A DNA stretch of 64,000 nt. Origin: Steroidobacter agaridevorans (lineage in GTDB: Bacteria; Pseudomonadota; Gammaproteobacteria; Steroidobacterales; Steroidobacteraceae). Positions within the stretch are counted from its first letter, which is position 1. Every line of letters starts with the position of its first letter. Where the stretch lies: positions 1-64,000 of the forward strand of contig NZ_BLJO01000012.1 in the NCBI RefSeq assembly GCF_009932555.1, given 5' to 3'. A program made the translations under genes and the position numbers. The notes beneath the pieces are model-generated. The model worked only from the letters and a program-made list of their open reading frames with translations, was not told the origin of the DNA and made no database searches. Shown here piece after piece: positions 44,235 through 52,252 of the stretch.

Positions 44235-45370
44235 CCGAACGTTCGCGCATCCTGGTAGTCGATGACATCGAGGAGAATCTGGTCGCGCTCGAAGCGTTGC
44301 TGCGCCGGGACGATGCGGACATCGTCACCGCGCGCTCGGGCAACGAGGCGTTGGAGCTGGTCCTGCAACACGATTTTGCGCTGGCGTTCCTCGATGTGCA
44401 GATGCCGGAGATGAATGGCTTCGGGCTCGCCGAATACATGCGCGGCGCGGAGCGCTCCAAATATATTCCGATCATCTTCTTGACGGCCGGCACGGGCGAA
44501 GCGAATCGGGTGTTCCGCGGTTACGAATCGGGCGCGGTGGATTTTCTGTTCAAGCCGGTCGATCCGAACATCCTGCGTCACAAGACCGACACGTTCATCG
44601 CACTGGATCAACAGCGCAAGAAACTGGCCGAGCAGTATCAGCAGTTGCAGGAGAGCGAAGGGTTGCTGCGCGAGGCGGTGCAGGCGCGCGAAGATGTGCT
44701 GGCGGTCGTCTCGCATGACATTCGCAACTTTCTGCAGGCGATCAAGAGCGGCGTGCAAATGCTCAGCAAGCCGCCGGAGAAGCTGGGCGCCGATGCCCGG
44801 GCTGCGATTCATGGCCGGCTGTCGAGCACCGTCGATTTGATGAGCCGGGTGATCGCCGATCTGCTCGACATGGCGAGCATTCGTTCCGGTCGCATCGAAG
44901 TGAAACCGCGGCCGGAGATTGCCGCGCACCTGGTGAATGAGGCCATCGCCGTGCATGAGCCGTTGGCACAACAGAAGGGCATTCGATTGACTGCGGAATG
45001 TGATGCGGTGGCGGCCGCGGTGCTCTGCGACCGTGAGCGCGTGCTGCAGGTGTTCTCGAATCTGCTGGGTAACGCGATCAAGTTCTGTCGCCACGGCGAT
45101 CAGATCCGCGTGCGTCTGCAGAAGATGGAAGATCACATTCAGGCGTCGGTCGTCGACTCGGGGCCGGGTATTGCCAGCGAGGATCTGCCGCTGGTGTTCG
45201 ATGCCTATTTTTCGGGCGCCAGTAACCGGCGCAATGGCACCGGTCTCGGGCTCTACATCACCAAGCGCATCGTCGATGCGCATGACGGCCGCATCTGGAT
45301 CGAGAGCGAGACGGGCAAGGGCACGGCAGTGCATTTCACATTGCCGTTGGCGAAGCCGGAGCAGCCGTGA
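44231..45370 (+). CDS. Response-regulator/histidine-kinase fusion protein
   Basis: A 379-residue cytoplasmic protein. The N-terminal receiver (about 5-122) has phospho-Asp55 (LAFLDVQMPEMNGF) and Lys in LFKPVDP. A coiled coil (about 125-150) leads to HisKA with His162 (VVSHDIRNFLQAI) and an HATPase domain (NLLGNAIKFCRHG, GTGLGLYITKRIV). The receiver first, kinase second order suits a relay that accepts phosphate from the hybrid kinase and passes it on. It abuts the stop of the minus-strand sigma-54 activator with no gap. Confidence 0.92.
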   Translation: MTERSRILVVDDIEENLVALEALLRRDDADIVTARSGNEALELVLQHDFALAFLDVQMPEMNGFGLAEYMRGAERSKYIPIIFLTAGTGEANRVFRGYESGAVDFLFKPVDPNILRHKTDTFIALDQQRKKLAEQYQQLQESEGLLREAVQAREDVLAVVSHDIRNFLQAIKSGVQMLSKPPEKLGADARAAIHGRLSSTVDLMSRVIADLLDMASIRSGRIEVKPRPEIAAHLVNEAIAVHEPLAQQKGIRLTAECDAVAAAVLCDRERVLQVFSNLLGNAIKFCRHGDQIRVRLQKMEDHIQASVVDSGPGIASEDLPLVFDAYFSGASNRRNGTGLGLYITKRIVDAHDGRIWIESETGKGTAVHFTLPLAKPEQP

Positions 45371-46741
45371 CTAGAGGAAGTATTCCTTCTTGCCGATCTT
45401 CAACACGCTCAATCGTTTGTGCAGATAGGTCCGGCGGACGCCGAGGTCGGACGCGGACTGGCTGATGTTGCCCTTGTTTCTTTTCAGCGTGGCGATGATG
45501 AAATCGCGCTCGCTGCGGTCGCGGAAGGTCCTGAGCGCGGAGCTGTCGTGCCGTTCCTCGACTCCGTCGGTCGCGGACAGGATCTCCTCGGGAACATCGA
45601 GGACGGTGATCCGCTCGCCGCTCATCACCGACATGCGTTCCAGCACGTTCTGCAACTCGCGAACGTTGCCGGGCCACGCGTAGCGCTGCAGCTCGGCGAC
45701 GACTTCCTCGTCGATCGGCTTCTCCTTGAGATTGTTCTTCTTGCTGAGCTGGCGCATCAGCACGGCGATCAGCTCAGGGAGGTCTTCGATACGCTCGCGC
45801 AGGGCGGGCACTCTCATCGGCACGACGTTCAGCCGGTAGAACAGGTCTTCTCGAAAGCGCTGTTCCGTTACCTCTTTCTTCAGATCCTTATGAGTGCCCG
45901 AGACGACGCGCACATCGACTTTGGTCACCGTCTCGGAGCCGATTTTCTGAATCTCGCCGTTCTGCAGGACGCGCAGGATCTTCGCCTGCGCCGACACCGA
46001 CAAATCCGCAATTTCATCGAGAAAGATCACGCCGCGATGTGCGACCTCGAACAAGCCTTTCTTGCTGGCGGTGGCGCCGGTGAATGCGCCGCGTTCATGT
46101 CCGAACAGCTCGCTTTCAATCAGGCTGTCCGGAATGGCGGAGCAATTGACCTTCACGAAAGCCTGTTCGGCTCGCTCGCTGTGCGCGTGGATACTGTTGG
46201 CGACCAGTTCTTTGCCCACGCCGCTCTCGCCGGTGATCAGCACGTTCGCGTTGCTTTTCGCCACCCTCGCTATATCGACGACCAGTTTGCGGATCGCGCC
46301 GGACTGACCGACGATTTCACCCGATGAGGACTGCGATTCGATGAGCGCGAGCTGGGTCCGCAATTTGGACATATCCAGGCAGCGCCGCACCGTGGTGATC
46401 AGCTTTTCCGAACTGAACGGTTTCTCGAGGAAATCGTAGCCGCCGATCTTCACGGCCTGCGCTGCCTCTGTCAGCGTCGCATTTCCGGAGATGAAGATTG
46501 CTGGCGCGGTAATGCCGTCCGCCTGCATGCGCTTGAAGAATGACAAGCCGTCGATCTCACCCAATCGGATATCGACGATCACCGCATCGACAATGCGTCC
46601 ATGCAGGGTACGCAGCGCACTCGAGACATCGAGTGCGGTGACAACGTCCATTCCCTCCTGGCCCAGGGCAAGCTCGATCGCTTTGCAGATGTTCTTCTCG
46701 TCATCGAGCACGAGCACGACGGGACGCGCGGTGGTGGTCAT
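45371..46741 (-). CDS. NtrC-family sigma-54-dependent response regulator (NtrX-like)
   Basis: A 456-residue activator. Receiver with phospho-Asp57 (VIVDIRLGEIDG) and EKPFS; AAA+ domain with Walker A GESGVGKE (171-178), the sigma-54-contact loop GAFTGA (218-223) intact, and HRGVIFLDEIADLS. The C-terminal Fis-type HTH is RNKGNISQSASDLGVRRTYLHKRL. The Fis domain and kinase partner recall NtrX/NtrY. It is the last gene of a four-gene operon that itself starts with a strong sigma-54 promoter, so it may activate its own synthesis. Confidence 0.95.
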   Translation of the reverse strand: MTTTARPVVLVLDDEKNICKAIELALGQEGMDVVTALDVSSALRTLHGRIVDAVIVDIRLGEIDGLSFFKRMQADGITAPAIFISGNATLTEAAQAVKIGGYDFLEKPFSSEKLITTVRRCLDMSKLRTQLALIESQSSSGEIVGQSGAIRKLVVDIARVAKSNANVLITGESGVGKELVANSIHAHSERAEQAFVKVNCSAIPDSLIESELFGHERGAFTGATASKKGLFEVAHRGVIFLDEIADLSVSAQAKILRVLQNGEIQKIGSETVTKVDVRVVSGTHKDLKKEVTEQRFREDLFYRLNVVPMRVPALRERIEDLPELIAVLMRQLSKKNNLKEKPIDEEVVAELQRYAWPGNVRELQNVLERMSVMSGERITVLDVPEEILSATDGVEERHDSSALRTFRDRSERDFIIATLKRNKGNISQSASDLGVRRTYLHKRLSVLKIGKKEYFL

Positions 46742-47859
46742 GCCGGCGCCCGTGGCAATGTGATGACGAACTGCGGATGCCCATCGCGTTCCTGGTATCG
46801 AATGTCGCCGCGATGCTCGATGACGATCTTCTTCACGATCGCGAGTCCCAGTCCCATGTTGTCCTTGCTGGCATGAGTGGAAAAGTACGGGTCGAAGATG
46901 CGTGGCGCGATCTCGGCGCGCACCGGATCCCCATCGTTCATGACCCTCACTTCCACGTTGCGCTCATCCGCACCGACCGAGATGGCGAATCGCACCTCGC
47001 GACCGGGATTCGCTTCCACGCCATTGCGCACCAGGTTGACGAGAACTTGCCTGAACAACGGCGCGTCGACATCGGCGTACAAGTCCGCGACTCCGGTGGG
47101 CTCTCTCAGCTCCAACGCTGTCGAGGACAGGGTGTTCGAGATCGCCCGCAGCTGCTGGCGCAGCAGTTCGAGGACGTTCGCGCGAGTGGGTTGAACCTGC
47201 GGCAAACGAGCGAATTCGCTGAACTTGTTGACCGTTGACTTCAGCTGCTGCAACTCCTCGGCGACCATCGTCTCGGTGGCGTTCAAGTGGGTCACGAACT
47301 CCTCCGAAGTCTTGGACTGGTAGGCCTTGGAAAGCGACGTGACCAGCACTTCGATGGGGGTCAGCGGGTTCTTGATCTCGTGAGCAAGCATCTTCGCGAG
47401 CTCTTGCCACGACGACATCTCGCGCAAATAGCGCACCTGCTCCCGCTGATGCAAAAGCTCATCGACAGCAGTTCGATAGCTATTGGCGACGCGACGGCTG
47501 AGTAACGTCGCCACCGCCAGCGACACGAGCACGGCCATGCCGAGGCCCAGCCCGAAGTAGATCTTCAATGGCTTCTCGATGCTCTGGCTCACCAGCTCGG
47601 GAGCCAGATAGATCTGCCTGAGCGCTTCAACGTCGTCGAACTGCGCGCGATAGTGCTCGCGCTGCGCGCTATCGAGCTTCCCCAACGCTCGCAGATTGAC
47701 CGACGATTGCTCCAGCACCCGCGCCACGTCCTTGTTGAACCCCAGGTGTAAGCTGGTCCGTAAGGTAGCTTCCAACAAATAGAAGGACGCGAGCAGCGGT
47801 ACCGCCGCCATCACCAGCAGCGTTACGAACAGCAACCAGCCGACTCTAGCGCGATTCAA
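46738..47859 (-). CDS. Membrane sensor histidine kinase, NtrY-like
   Basis: A 373-residue kinase with two membrane helices (about 7-29 and 101-121) enclosing a sensor loop of about 70 residues. The phospho-acceptor His160 lies in SWQELAKMLAHEIKNPLTPIEVL, the NtrY/AtoS-type H box. ATPase motifs: NLVRNGVEANPG and GLGLAIVKKIVIEH. It lacks the long NtrY N-terminus. It overlaps the activator gene (ATGA) and the preceding gene by 14 bases, so all are one transcript. Its loop probably senses an envelope state; what is sensed is unknown. Confidence 0.93.
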   Translation of the reverse strand: MNRARVGWLLFVTLLVMAAVPLLASFYLLEATLRTSLHLGFNKDVARVLEQSSVNLRALGKLDSAQREHYRAQFDDVEALRQIYLAPELVSQSIEKPLKIYFGLGLGMAVLVSLAVATLLSRRVANSYRTAVDELLHQREQVRYLREMSSWQELAKMLAHEIKNPLTPIEVLVTSLSKAYQSKTSEEFVTHLNATETMVAEELQQLKSTVNKFSEFARLPQVQPTRANVLELLRQQLRAISNTLSSTALELREPTGVADLYADVDAPLFRQVLVNLVRNGVEANPGREVRFAISVGADERNVEVRVMNDGDPVRAEIAPRIFDPYFSTHASKDNMGLGLAIVKKIVIEHRGDIRYQERDGHPQFVITLPRAPA

Positions 47860-48502
47860 GAGGCACGCTGCCGAGACGGAAAGGCTCGGTCGTGAGCGTC
47901 TGTTGCCAGACGGCCGCGGCGTCCGCGCCGCTGGTATATTGCTCGAAGATTCGCTCCATGATCGCGCTCGATACCGACGCGTCGCCGACGCCTAACGCGC
48001 CCGCCGGATCGAGTGTGGAGCGCTTGTTGTTCTTCGCCACCCATTTCCTGATTTCCTCCAGGCGCTCGCGATCGATCGGATTGAGCAGCACGACCGCCCG
48101 CATGACCAGCTCGACGTCCGCCGGCAGGCCGCTGGTCGGAAACAGCTCGGAAAATGTGATCTGCTGCAGTTCGCGAATCACCTGCTGGGCTTCCCGGTAG
48201 GTCGCGGTATCCAGGCTGATTCCGTCCAGGGTCCGCGTCAAGGTGAACGTTTCGTCCCAAAGATCGTACCTGATGGCGATCTCGACGGAGCGGGCGCGCA
48301 GCTCGCGTGCTGCCTGATGCAATGTCAGCCGGATCATCAGCCGGCTGGTGAGGCCGCTGGTGAGGTCGCGGCCAAAACTCTCCGGAAGCGATGTTCCCTG
48401 AAGGCGGGCGCCCAGGTGATTGTCGACTCGCACGGCAGCCAGCTCCGCGGCCCAGGAGTTCGTCGTCGCGAGGGCCAGGAGAATCGCCAGCACCCCTTTC
48501 AT
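47846..48502 (-). CDS. Exported protein of the sigma-54 operon (DUF4390-like, weak)
   Basis: A 218-residue protein with a signal peptide (about 1-18, ILLALATTNSWA). The segment SGLTSRLMIRLTLHQAARELRARSVEIAIRYDLWDETFTLTRT resembles the periplasmic DUF4390 proteins encoded upstream of NtrY-type kinases, though the match is only by pattern. The C-terminal 60 residues are helical and end near the kinase start. It overlaps genes on both sides. It may link the barrel protein to the sensor loop of the kinase. Confidence 0.72.
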   Translation of the reverse strand: MKGVLAILLALATTNSWAAELAAVRVDNHLGARLQGTSLPESFGRDLTSGLTSRLMIRLTLHQAARELRARSVEIAIRYDLWDETFTLTRTLDGISLDTATYREAQQVIRELQQITFSELFPTSGLPADVELVMRAVVLLNPIDRERLEEIRKWVAKNNKRSTLDPAGALGVGDASVSSAIMERIFEQYTSGADAAAVWQQTLTTEPFRLGSVPLESR

Positions 48503-49683
48503 CGCTGGGGATCCTGGGTGGCGATCAGATACAGATCGACGATGCCAAATGCCGTGGTGTCGAGCCGCACTCCGGCCTTCACCCCGACTTCGTAGATCCG
48601 CTCGTCGCCACTGGTGTATCCGGCGGTGCCTACACCCGGCTCGATGTACCAGCGCCCGCGCTTGACGCCTTCGCTGGCCTGCAAAGACCGCCCATAGCTG
48701 ATCGAGAGCAACTGGCTTTCGTCGAAGGACGTTCGATACTCGGGGCTCGGCGAGCCGCCCAGCTTCACCGTGAGCAGGCTGTCGTCGAGTTGCCAGGTGC
48801 GGCGAAACTGCACATGCGAGCGATTCGCGGGCGACCCCGAACCGAAGTCCCAGCCGGCGCCGATGTGAAAGCTGAACCCCTGCGTCGGAAAATAGAGATC
48901 GTCCTCCGAGTTCCAGCCGTAGATGAGTCCATAGCCGTGTTGCCGGTCGCGGACCGTGACGTCGAAGTCGGTCGGCCCGCCGAAGTCCCACTCGCCGGTG
49001 ACCCACTGCGCATTGGGACGGAACGTCGCGCTGAGCGTGAAATAGGAGAAGTCGCCAAATCTGCGCCCGACGCGCAGGTCGATCTCGGCGCCTTCGAAAT
49101 CGGAAAAGTTGCCGTAAATGTCGCGACGGCTCGCGTTTATCCAGCTCGCTCGGGCTACCGCGAAATAGCTGTCCGAGCCAAACAGATTCGGATCCGCGTA
49201 GCGCAGGTGAACCTGATACTGCTCGTCGTACGGCTCGCCGGCGAGCGGCGTCGCGGCCACCGCGGCCAGGTCGAGAGTCTTGCCGGCGCCGAACAGATTC
49301 TGATGGGCGACCCGGCCGGCGATCACGCTGCGTGTCGCATCCAGGCGCGATGACAAGCCAACGAGCGATTCCGTCGTGATGGGACTGGCTTCGGTCACCT
49401 CGATCACGACAACGACGGCGTTGCGCTGCGCGCCCTTCTCGAGCCGTACATCGACGGCTTCGAAGTTTCGCAGCGACGACAGCCTGAGTTGCGCGTTGCG
49501 CAGCTCCACTTCGCTCAGCGGCATGCCCGCCGACAGGTTGAGATGGCTGCGAATGAAATCGCAGGAGGTGGAATGGTTGCCTCGGCATTCCACGTTCTGG
49601 ACCCGCAGATTCGATTCTTCCGACGCGTGCGCGCCGCCCGCCGCCGCCACGGCGAGCAGCAGAGTTAGTGTCGAGAGTTTCAT
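48499..49683 (-). CDS. Outer-membrane barrel with one POTRA domain, Omp85-like
   Basis: A 394-residue protein from MKLSTL (signal peptide about 1-20). Residues about 25-105 are one POTRA domain: LRVQNVECRGNHSTSCDFIRSHLNLSAGMPLSEVELRNAQLRLSSLRNFEAVDVRLEKG...VVVIEVTE. The rest (about 110-394) is alternating beta strands ending in an aromatic-poor strand. The VRGY/F motif of canonical Omp85 loop 6 is not seen. An upstream in-frame ATG at 49761 has a better ribosome site (GGAG) and would add 26 residues before the signal peptide. First gene of the sigma-54 operon. Confidence 0.82.
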   Translation of the reverse strand: MKLSTLTLLLAVAAAGGAHASEESNLRVQNVECRGNHSTSCDFIRSHLNLSAGMPLSEVELRNAQLRLSSLRNFEAVDVRLEKGAQRNAVVVVIEVTEASPITTESLVGLSSRLDATRSVIAGRVAHQNLFGAGKTLDLAAVAATPLAGEPYDEQYQVHLRYADPNLFGSDSYFAVARASWINASRRDIYGNFSDFEGAEIDLRVGRRFGDFSYFTLSATFRPNAQWVTGEWDFGGPTDFDVTVRDRQHGYGLIYGWNSEDDLYFPTQGFSFHIGAGWDFGSGSPANRSHVQFRRTWQLDDSLLTVKLGGSPSPEYRTSFDESQLLSISYGRSLQASEGVKRGRWYIEPGVGTAGYTSGDERIYEVGVKAGVRLDTTAFGIVDLYLIATQDPQR

Positions 49684-49712
49684 GGCCGGCCCTGGACCAG
49701 AAGCGGAACGCG

Positions 49713-49737
49713 GCGCTGGCGCAGAGTTCGCCAGCGC
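49713..49737 (-). repeat. Perfect hairpin upstream of the Omp85-like start
   Basis: GCGCTGGCG and CGCCAGCGC form a 9-bp stem with a 7-base loop in the 5' region of the operon, between the possible starts at 49761 and 49683. It could modulate translation or mRNA stability. Confidence 0.4.
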
Positions 49738-49819
49738 GCCGTATATATATTGTCGATTCATTGTAACAGCTCCCTGATCCGGTTCTTACGAGTTGCGCAT
49801 TGAACTCGTGGAGCCAGAT

Positions 49820-49836
49820 AGCAAGGGCTGTGCCAA
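49820..49836 (-). promoter_or_regulatory. Near-consensus sigma-54 promoter of the Omp85/kinase/activator operon
   Basis: Read on the minus strand: TTGGCACAGCCCTTGCT. It fits the -24/-12 consensus TGGCAC-N5-TTGCW with GG and GC ten bases apart. The expected start is near 49809, about 125 bases before the ATG at 49683 and 48 before the ATG at 49761. It lies upstream of an operon that encodes a sigma-54 activator. Confidence 0.75.
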
Positions 49837-49862
49837 TCACGCGTGAGGCGTCAGATGCCTCA
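49837..49862. promoter_or_regulatory. Two overlapping dyads next to the sigma-54 promoter
   Basis: TCACGCGTGA (49837-49846) is a perfect palindrome, and TGAGGC-N7-GCCTCA (49844-49862) is an inverted repeat that overlaps it. They begin directly upstream of the -24 element, closer than most enhancers, so they may bind a repressor or a helper protein instead. Confidence 0.35.
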
Positions 49863-49897
49863 TATCATGCCGAGGGCGGGAGCAGGCGGCGTGAGGA

Positions 49898-49921
49898 AGG
49901 TGTCCAATTTAGTAGACACCT
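49898..49921. promoter_or_regulatory. Dyad AGGTGTC-N10-GACACCT, candidate enhancer site
   Basis: Perfect 7-bp arms about 63 bases upstream of the -24 element, at a distance and symmetry typical of NtrC-type enhancer sites. It is also 25 bases past the manD stop, so it could instead be that gene's transcription end; it has no T run on the manD strand. Confidence 0.42.
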
Positions 49922-49945
49922 GTCCGCACGCAGTGGGCAGGGCTG

Positions 49946-51157
49946 CTACCAGTTGAACAGCGTGCCGTCCTCGAGGCGGTTCACTGGCAGGCTCGCCGGC
50001 CGATAGGGATATTTCGCGGCCAGCGCTTCGTCGATGTCGACACCGTGTCCCGGCGCTTCGCCCGGATGCAGTTCGCCATTCGAGAACGTGTACGCGTGCG
50101 GGAACACTGCGTCGGTTTCGTCGGTGTGGCGCATGTATTCCTGAATGCCGAAGTTCGGCACCCACAGATCGAAATGCAACGCTGCGCCCATGCAGACGGG
50201 CGACAGATCGGTCGCGCCGTGGAAACCGGTTCTCACATTGTTCAATTCGGCGAGGTGCGCGATCCGGCGGACGTGACTGATGCCGCCGGCGTGCACGATG
50301 GTCGTGCGGATGTAATCGATCAATTGCTCATCGAGCAGCTGCTTCGCGTCCCACACCGAGTTGAACACTTCGCCGACGGCCAGCGGCGTCGTGGTGTGCT
50401 GGCGAATCGTGCGGAAGCCTGCCTGGTTTTCAGCGGGCGTGGCGTCCTCCAGCCAGAACGGACGGAACGGTTCGAGATCCTTGCCGAGGCGGCCGGCTTC
50501 GAGCGGCGTCAGGCGATGGTGCACGTCGTGCAGCAGATGCACGTCCCAGCCGAGCGTCTCGCGGGCGGCGGCAAACAACTTCGGCACGGTCGGCAGATAT
50601 TTGATCGTCGACCAGACATTCTCGGTGGGCTTCGCGGCGTCGGCCGGCTCGTAGTAGAGCTTGTCCTTGGAAACGCCATAGGTCGACGCCAGGCCGGGCA
50701 CGCCGCTCTGCAAGCGGATCGCCTTGTAGCCCATCTCCTTGTACTTCTTCGCCTGCGCGATGGTCTCGTCGAGGTCTTTGCCGTTGGCGTGGCCGTACAC
50801 CATCACGCCCGTGCGGCTCGCGCCGCCGAGCAGGTCGTACAGCGGCATGTTCGCGTTCTTGGCCTTGATGTCCCACAAAGCAACGTCGACCGCGGCGATC
50901 GCGGTCATGGTGACAGGGCCTCGACGCCAATAGGCGCCGCGATAGAAGAACTGCCAGATGTCTTCGATCTGGCGCGCGTCGCGGCCGATCAAACAGGGGA
51001 CCACGTGATCCGTGAGATAGCTGGCCACCGCGAGCTCGCGGCCATTCAGGGTGGCATCGCCCAGGCCATACACGCCGCTCTTGGTCGTGATCTTGAGGGT
51101 GACGAAGTTGCGGCCCGGGCAGGTGATGATGACGCGGGCGTCGACGATGGTGTGCAT
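49946..51157 (-). CDS. manD: D-mannonate dehydratase, enolase superfamily (ManD/RspA type)
   Basis: A 403-residue enzyme predicted to convert D-mannonate to 2-keto-3-deoxygluconate in hexuronate catabolism. The N-terminal capping domain is followed by the barrel. [30 protein letters not shown] and [11 protein letters not shown] supply the three metal acids, and [57 protein letters not shown] are diagnostic of the ManD/RspA group. Members vary from efficient mannonate dehydratases to weak ones, so specificity is not certain. Two operator copies lie upstream, next to the FadR-type regulator gene. Confidence 0.92.
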   Translation of the reverse strand: MHTIVDARVIITCPGRNFVTLKITTKSGVYGLGDATLNGRELAVASYLTDHVVPCLIGRDARQIEDIWQFFYRGAYWRRGPVTMTAIAAVDVALWDIKAKNANMPLYDLLGGASRTGVMVYGHANGKDLDETIAQAKKYKEMGYKAIRLQSGVPGLASTYGVSKDKLYYEPADAAKPTENVWSTIKYLPTVPKLFAAARETLGWDVHLLHDVHHRLTPLEAGRLGKDLEPFRPFWLEDATPAENQAGFRTIRQHTTTPLAVGEVFNSVWDAKQLLDEQLIDYIRTTIVHAGGISHVRRIAHLAELNNVRTGFHGATDLSPVCMGAALHFDLWVPNFGIQEYMRHTDETDAVFPHAYTFSNGELHPGEAPGHGVDIDEALAAKYPYRPASLPVNRLEDGTLFNW

Positions 51158-51179
51158 GGCTCAAGTCGCAGAGTCGGGT

Positions 51180-51208
51180 ATTGGTCATGCCACTCTGGCC
51201 TGACCAAT
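51180..51208. promoter_or_regulatory. Paired FadR-type operators upstream of manD
   Basis: ATTGGTCATGCCA (51180-51192) and its inverted partner TGGCCTGACCAAT (51196-51208) are separated by three bases, 23 bases before the manD ATG. The same 13-mer recurs at 52063, 52154 and 52174. FadR-subfamily GntR regulators bind TGGTCNGACCA-like palindromes. Confidence 0.6.
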
Positions 51209-51269
51209 TGCGGATGTCAACGATTGGCTGCCCAATCTGTGGCGCCGAGCCCGATCGGCCGGAACCCGC

Positions 51270-52019
51270 CTACTTGTTGGCGGCGTAACGCTTGCGTTGC
51301 TCGGCGATCTGCTGACGCGCGCGCTCCAGTTCCTGGACTTCGGTGGCCTTGAGCAAGGCATCGATGACGCGCGTCAAATGCTCGCGCATCGCCTCGCGGG
51401 CGCCATCGGCGTCACGTTGGCGAAGCGCTTTGAGGATCGCGGTGTGCTCGTCGATTCGAGGCTTGACGCCGGTCGCCCGCACCTTGGCGCTGAGCGAGCG
51501 ACTCTGCGGTGAGCGGGTGCGCGCATCCCAGAGCATTTTCACGGCCGCGAGAATGCCGCTGTTCTGAGTAGCGGTCGCGATGACCTCGTGAAAACGGCGG
51601 TCGGCGTCCTCGCTGAGCATGATGTCATGCTCATTTTCCGTGCGCATTTCGTTGAGCAGCGCAGCCAGCTCGGCGAGTTGGGAATCGTCGATGCGAGTGG
51701 CGGCAAGCGCGCACGCTTCGCCTTCGATGGAGCGCCGCGCCTCGAGCAATTCGAACGGGCCAATATCGGTCGCGCCGGCTTTGCCGCCGGGCGGTTCGGT
51801 GTTCATGACATACACGCCGGAGCCGACGCGCACTTCGACGAGGCGATCCAGTTCCAGCGCAATGATGGCTTCACGAATCGTCGGACGCGACACCGAGAAG
51901 TTCTGCGCCAGCTCGCGCTCCGAGGGCAGGCGCTGGCCGACCTTGTACTCGCCTCGCGCTATGCCGCTCGCCAGCTTCTGCGCGATGCGCTCGTACAGTC
52001 GCTGGGTGTCTGCGGCCAT
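51270..52019 (-). CDS. GntR-family transcriptional regulator, FadR subfamily (UxuR/ExuR-like)
   Basis: A 249-residue regulator. The winged HTH (about 5-72) is LYERIAQKLASGIARGEYKVGQRLPSERELAQNFSVSRPTIREAIIALELDRLVEVRVGSGVYV. The C-terminal FCD domain (about 95-230) has the metal-binding pattern with Asp/His in EDADRRFHEVIATATQN and DEHTAILKALRQRDADGAREAMREHL. It is 112 bases upstream of manD on the same strand. The repeated operator before both genes and the amidotransferase makes it the probable local repressor, with a hexuronate intermediate as effector. Confidence 0.93.
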   Translation of the reverse strand: MAADTQRLYERIAQKLASGIARGEYKVGQRLPSERELAQNFSVSRPTIREAIIALELDRLVEVRVGSGVYVMNTEPPGGKAGATDIGPFELLEARRSIEGEACALAATRIDDSQLAELAALLNEMRTENEHDIMLSEDADRRFHEVIATATQNSGILAAVKMLWDARTRSPQSRSLSAKVRATGVKPRIDEHTAILKALRQRDADGAREAMREHLTRVIDALLKATEVQELERARQQIAEQRKRYAANK

Positions 52020-52062
52020 TTTGGGGGTTCGCGGGTCGGTGGCGGGTGAGTCGCATTATTGC

Positions 52063-52076
52063 TGGCTTGACCAATT
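52063..52076. promoter_or_regulatory. FadR-type operator upstream of the regulator gene
   Basis: TGGCTTGACCAATT, the reverse of ATTGGTCAAGCCA, lies 44 bases before the regulator ATG. It differs by one central base from the manD copies. This suggests autoregulation. Confidence 0.5.
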
Positions 52077-52153
52077 GTCACAAGCGACCCACCCGGCGAA
52101 TTCAGTTGAATCCACCGACCGGCCGGATGCCCTGGGCAGGCGATTACGGCATC

Positions 52154-52190
52154 TGGCCTGACCATACTTGGCCAATTGGTCAGGCCAATT
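52154..52190. promoter_or_regulatory. Two FadR-type operators upstream of the amidotransferase gene
   Basis: TGGCCTGACCA (52154-52164) and AATTGGTCAGGCCAATT (52174-52190) lie on the plus side of the divergent spacer, 63-99 bases before the proposed ATG at 52253. The second is the most extended copy of the motif in the region. They tie the amidotransferase to the manD regulator. Confidence 0.55.
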
Positions 52191-52252
52191 TCCTAGTGAT
52201 GAGCTCGGGCCATTGCTATGCTATGCGCCACTGTTTCCTTGCTGAGATCGCG

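Noticed and set aside
48503-49840. Extended minus-strand frame running into the 218-residue exported protein
   Set aside because: Upstream of 48502 this frame is Arg-rich shadow of the Omp85-like gene. The exported protein begins with its own signal peptide at 48502.
49898-49921. The dyad as an insertion-sequence terminal repeat
   Set aside because: The AAATTGGACAC part recalls some IS3-type ends, but there is no transposase, no second copy at a suitable distance and no target duplication visible.
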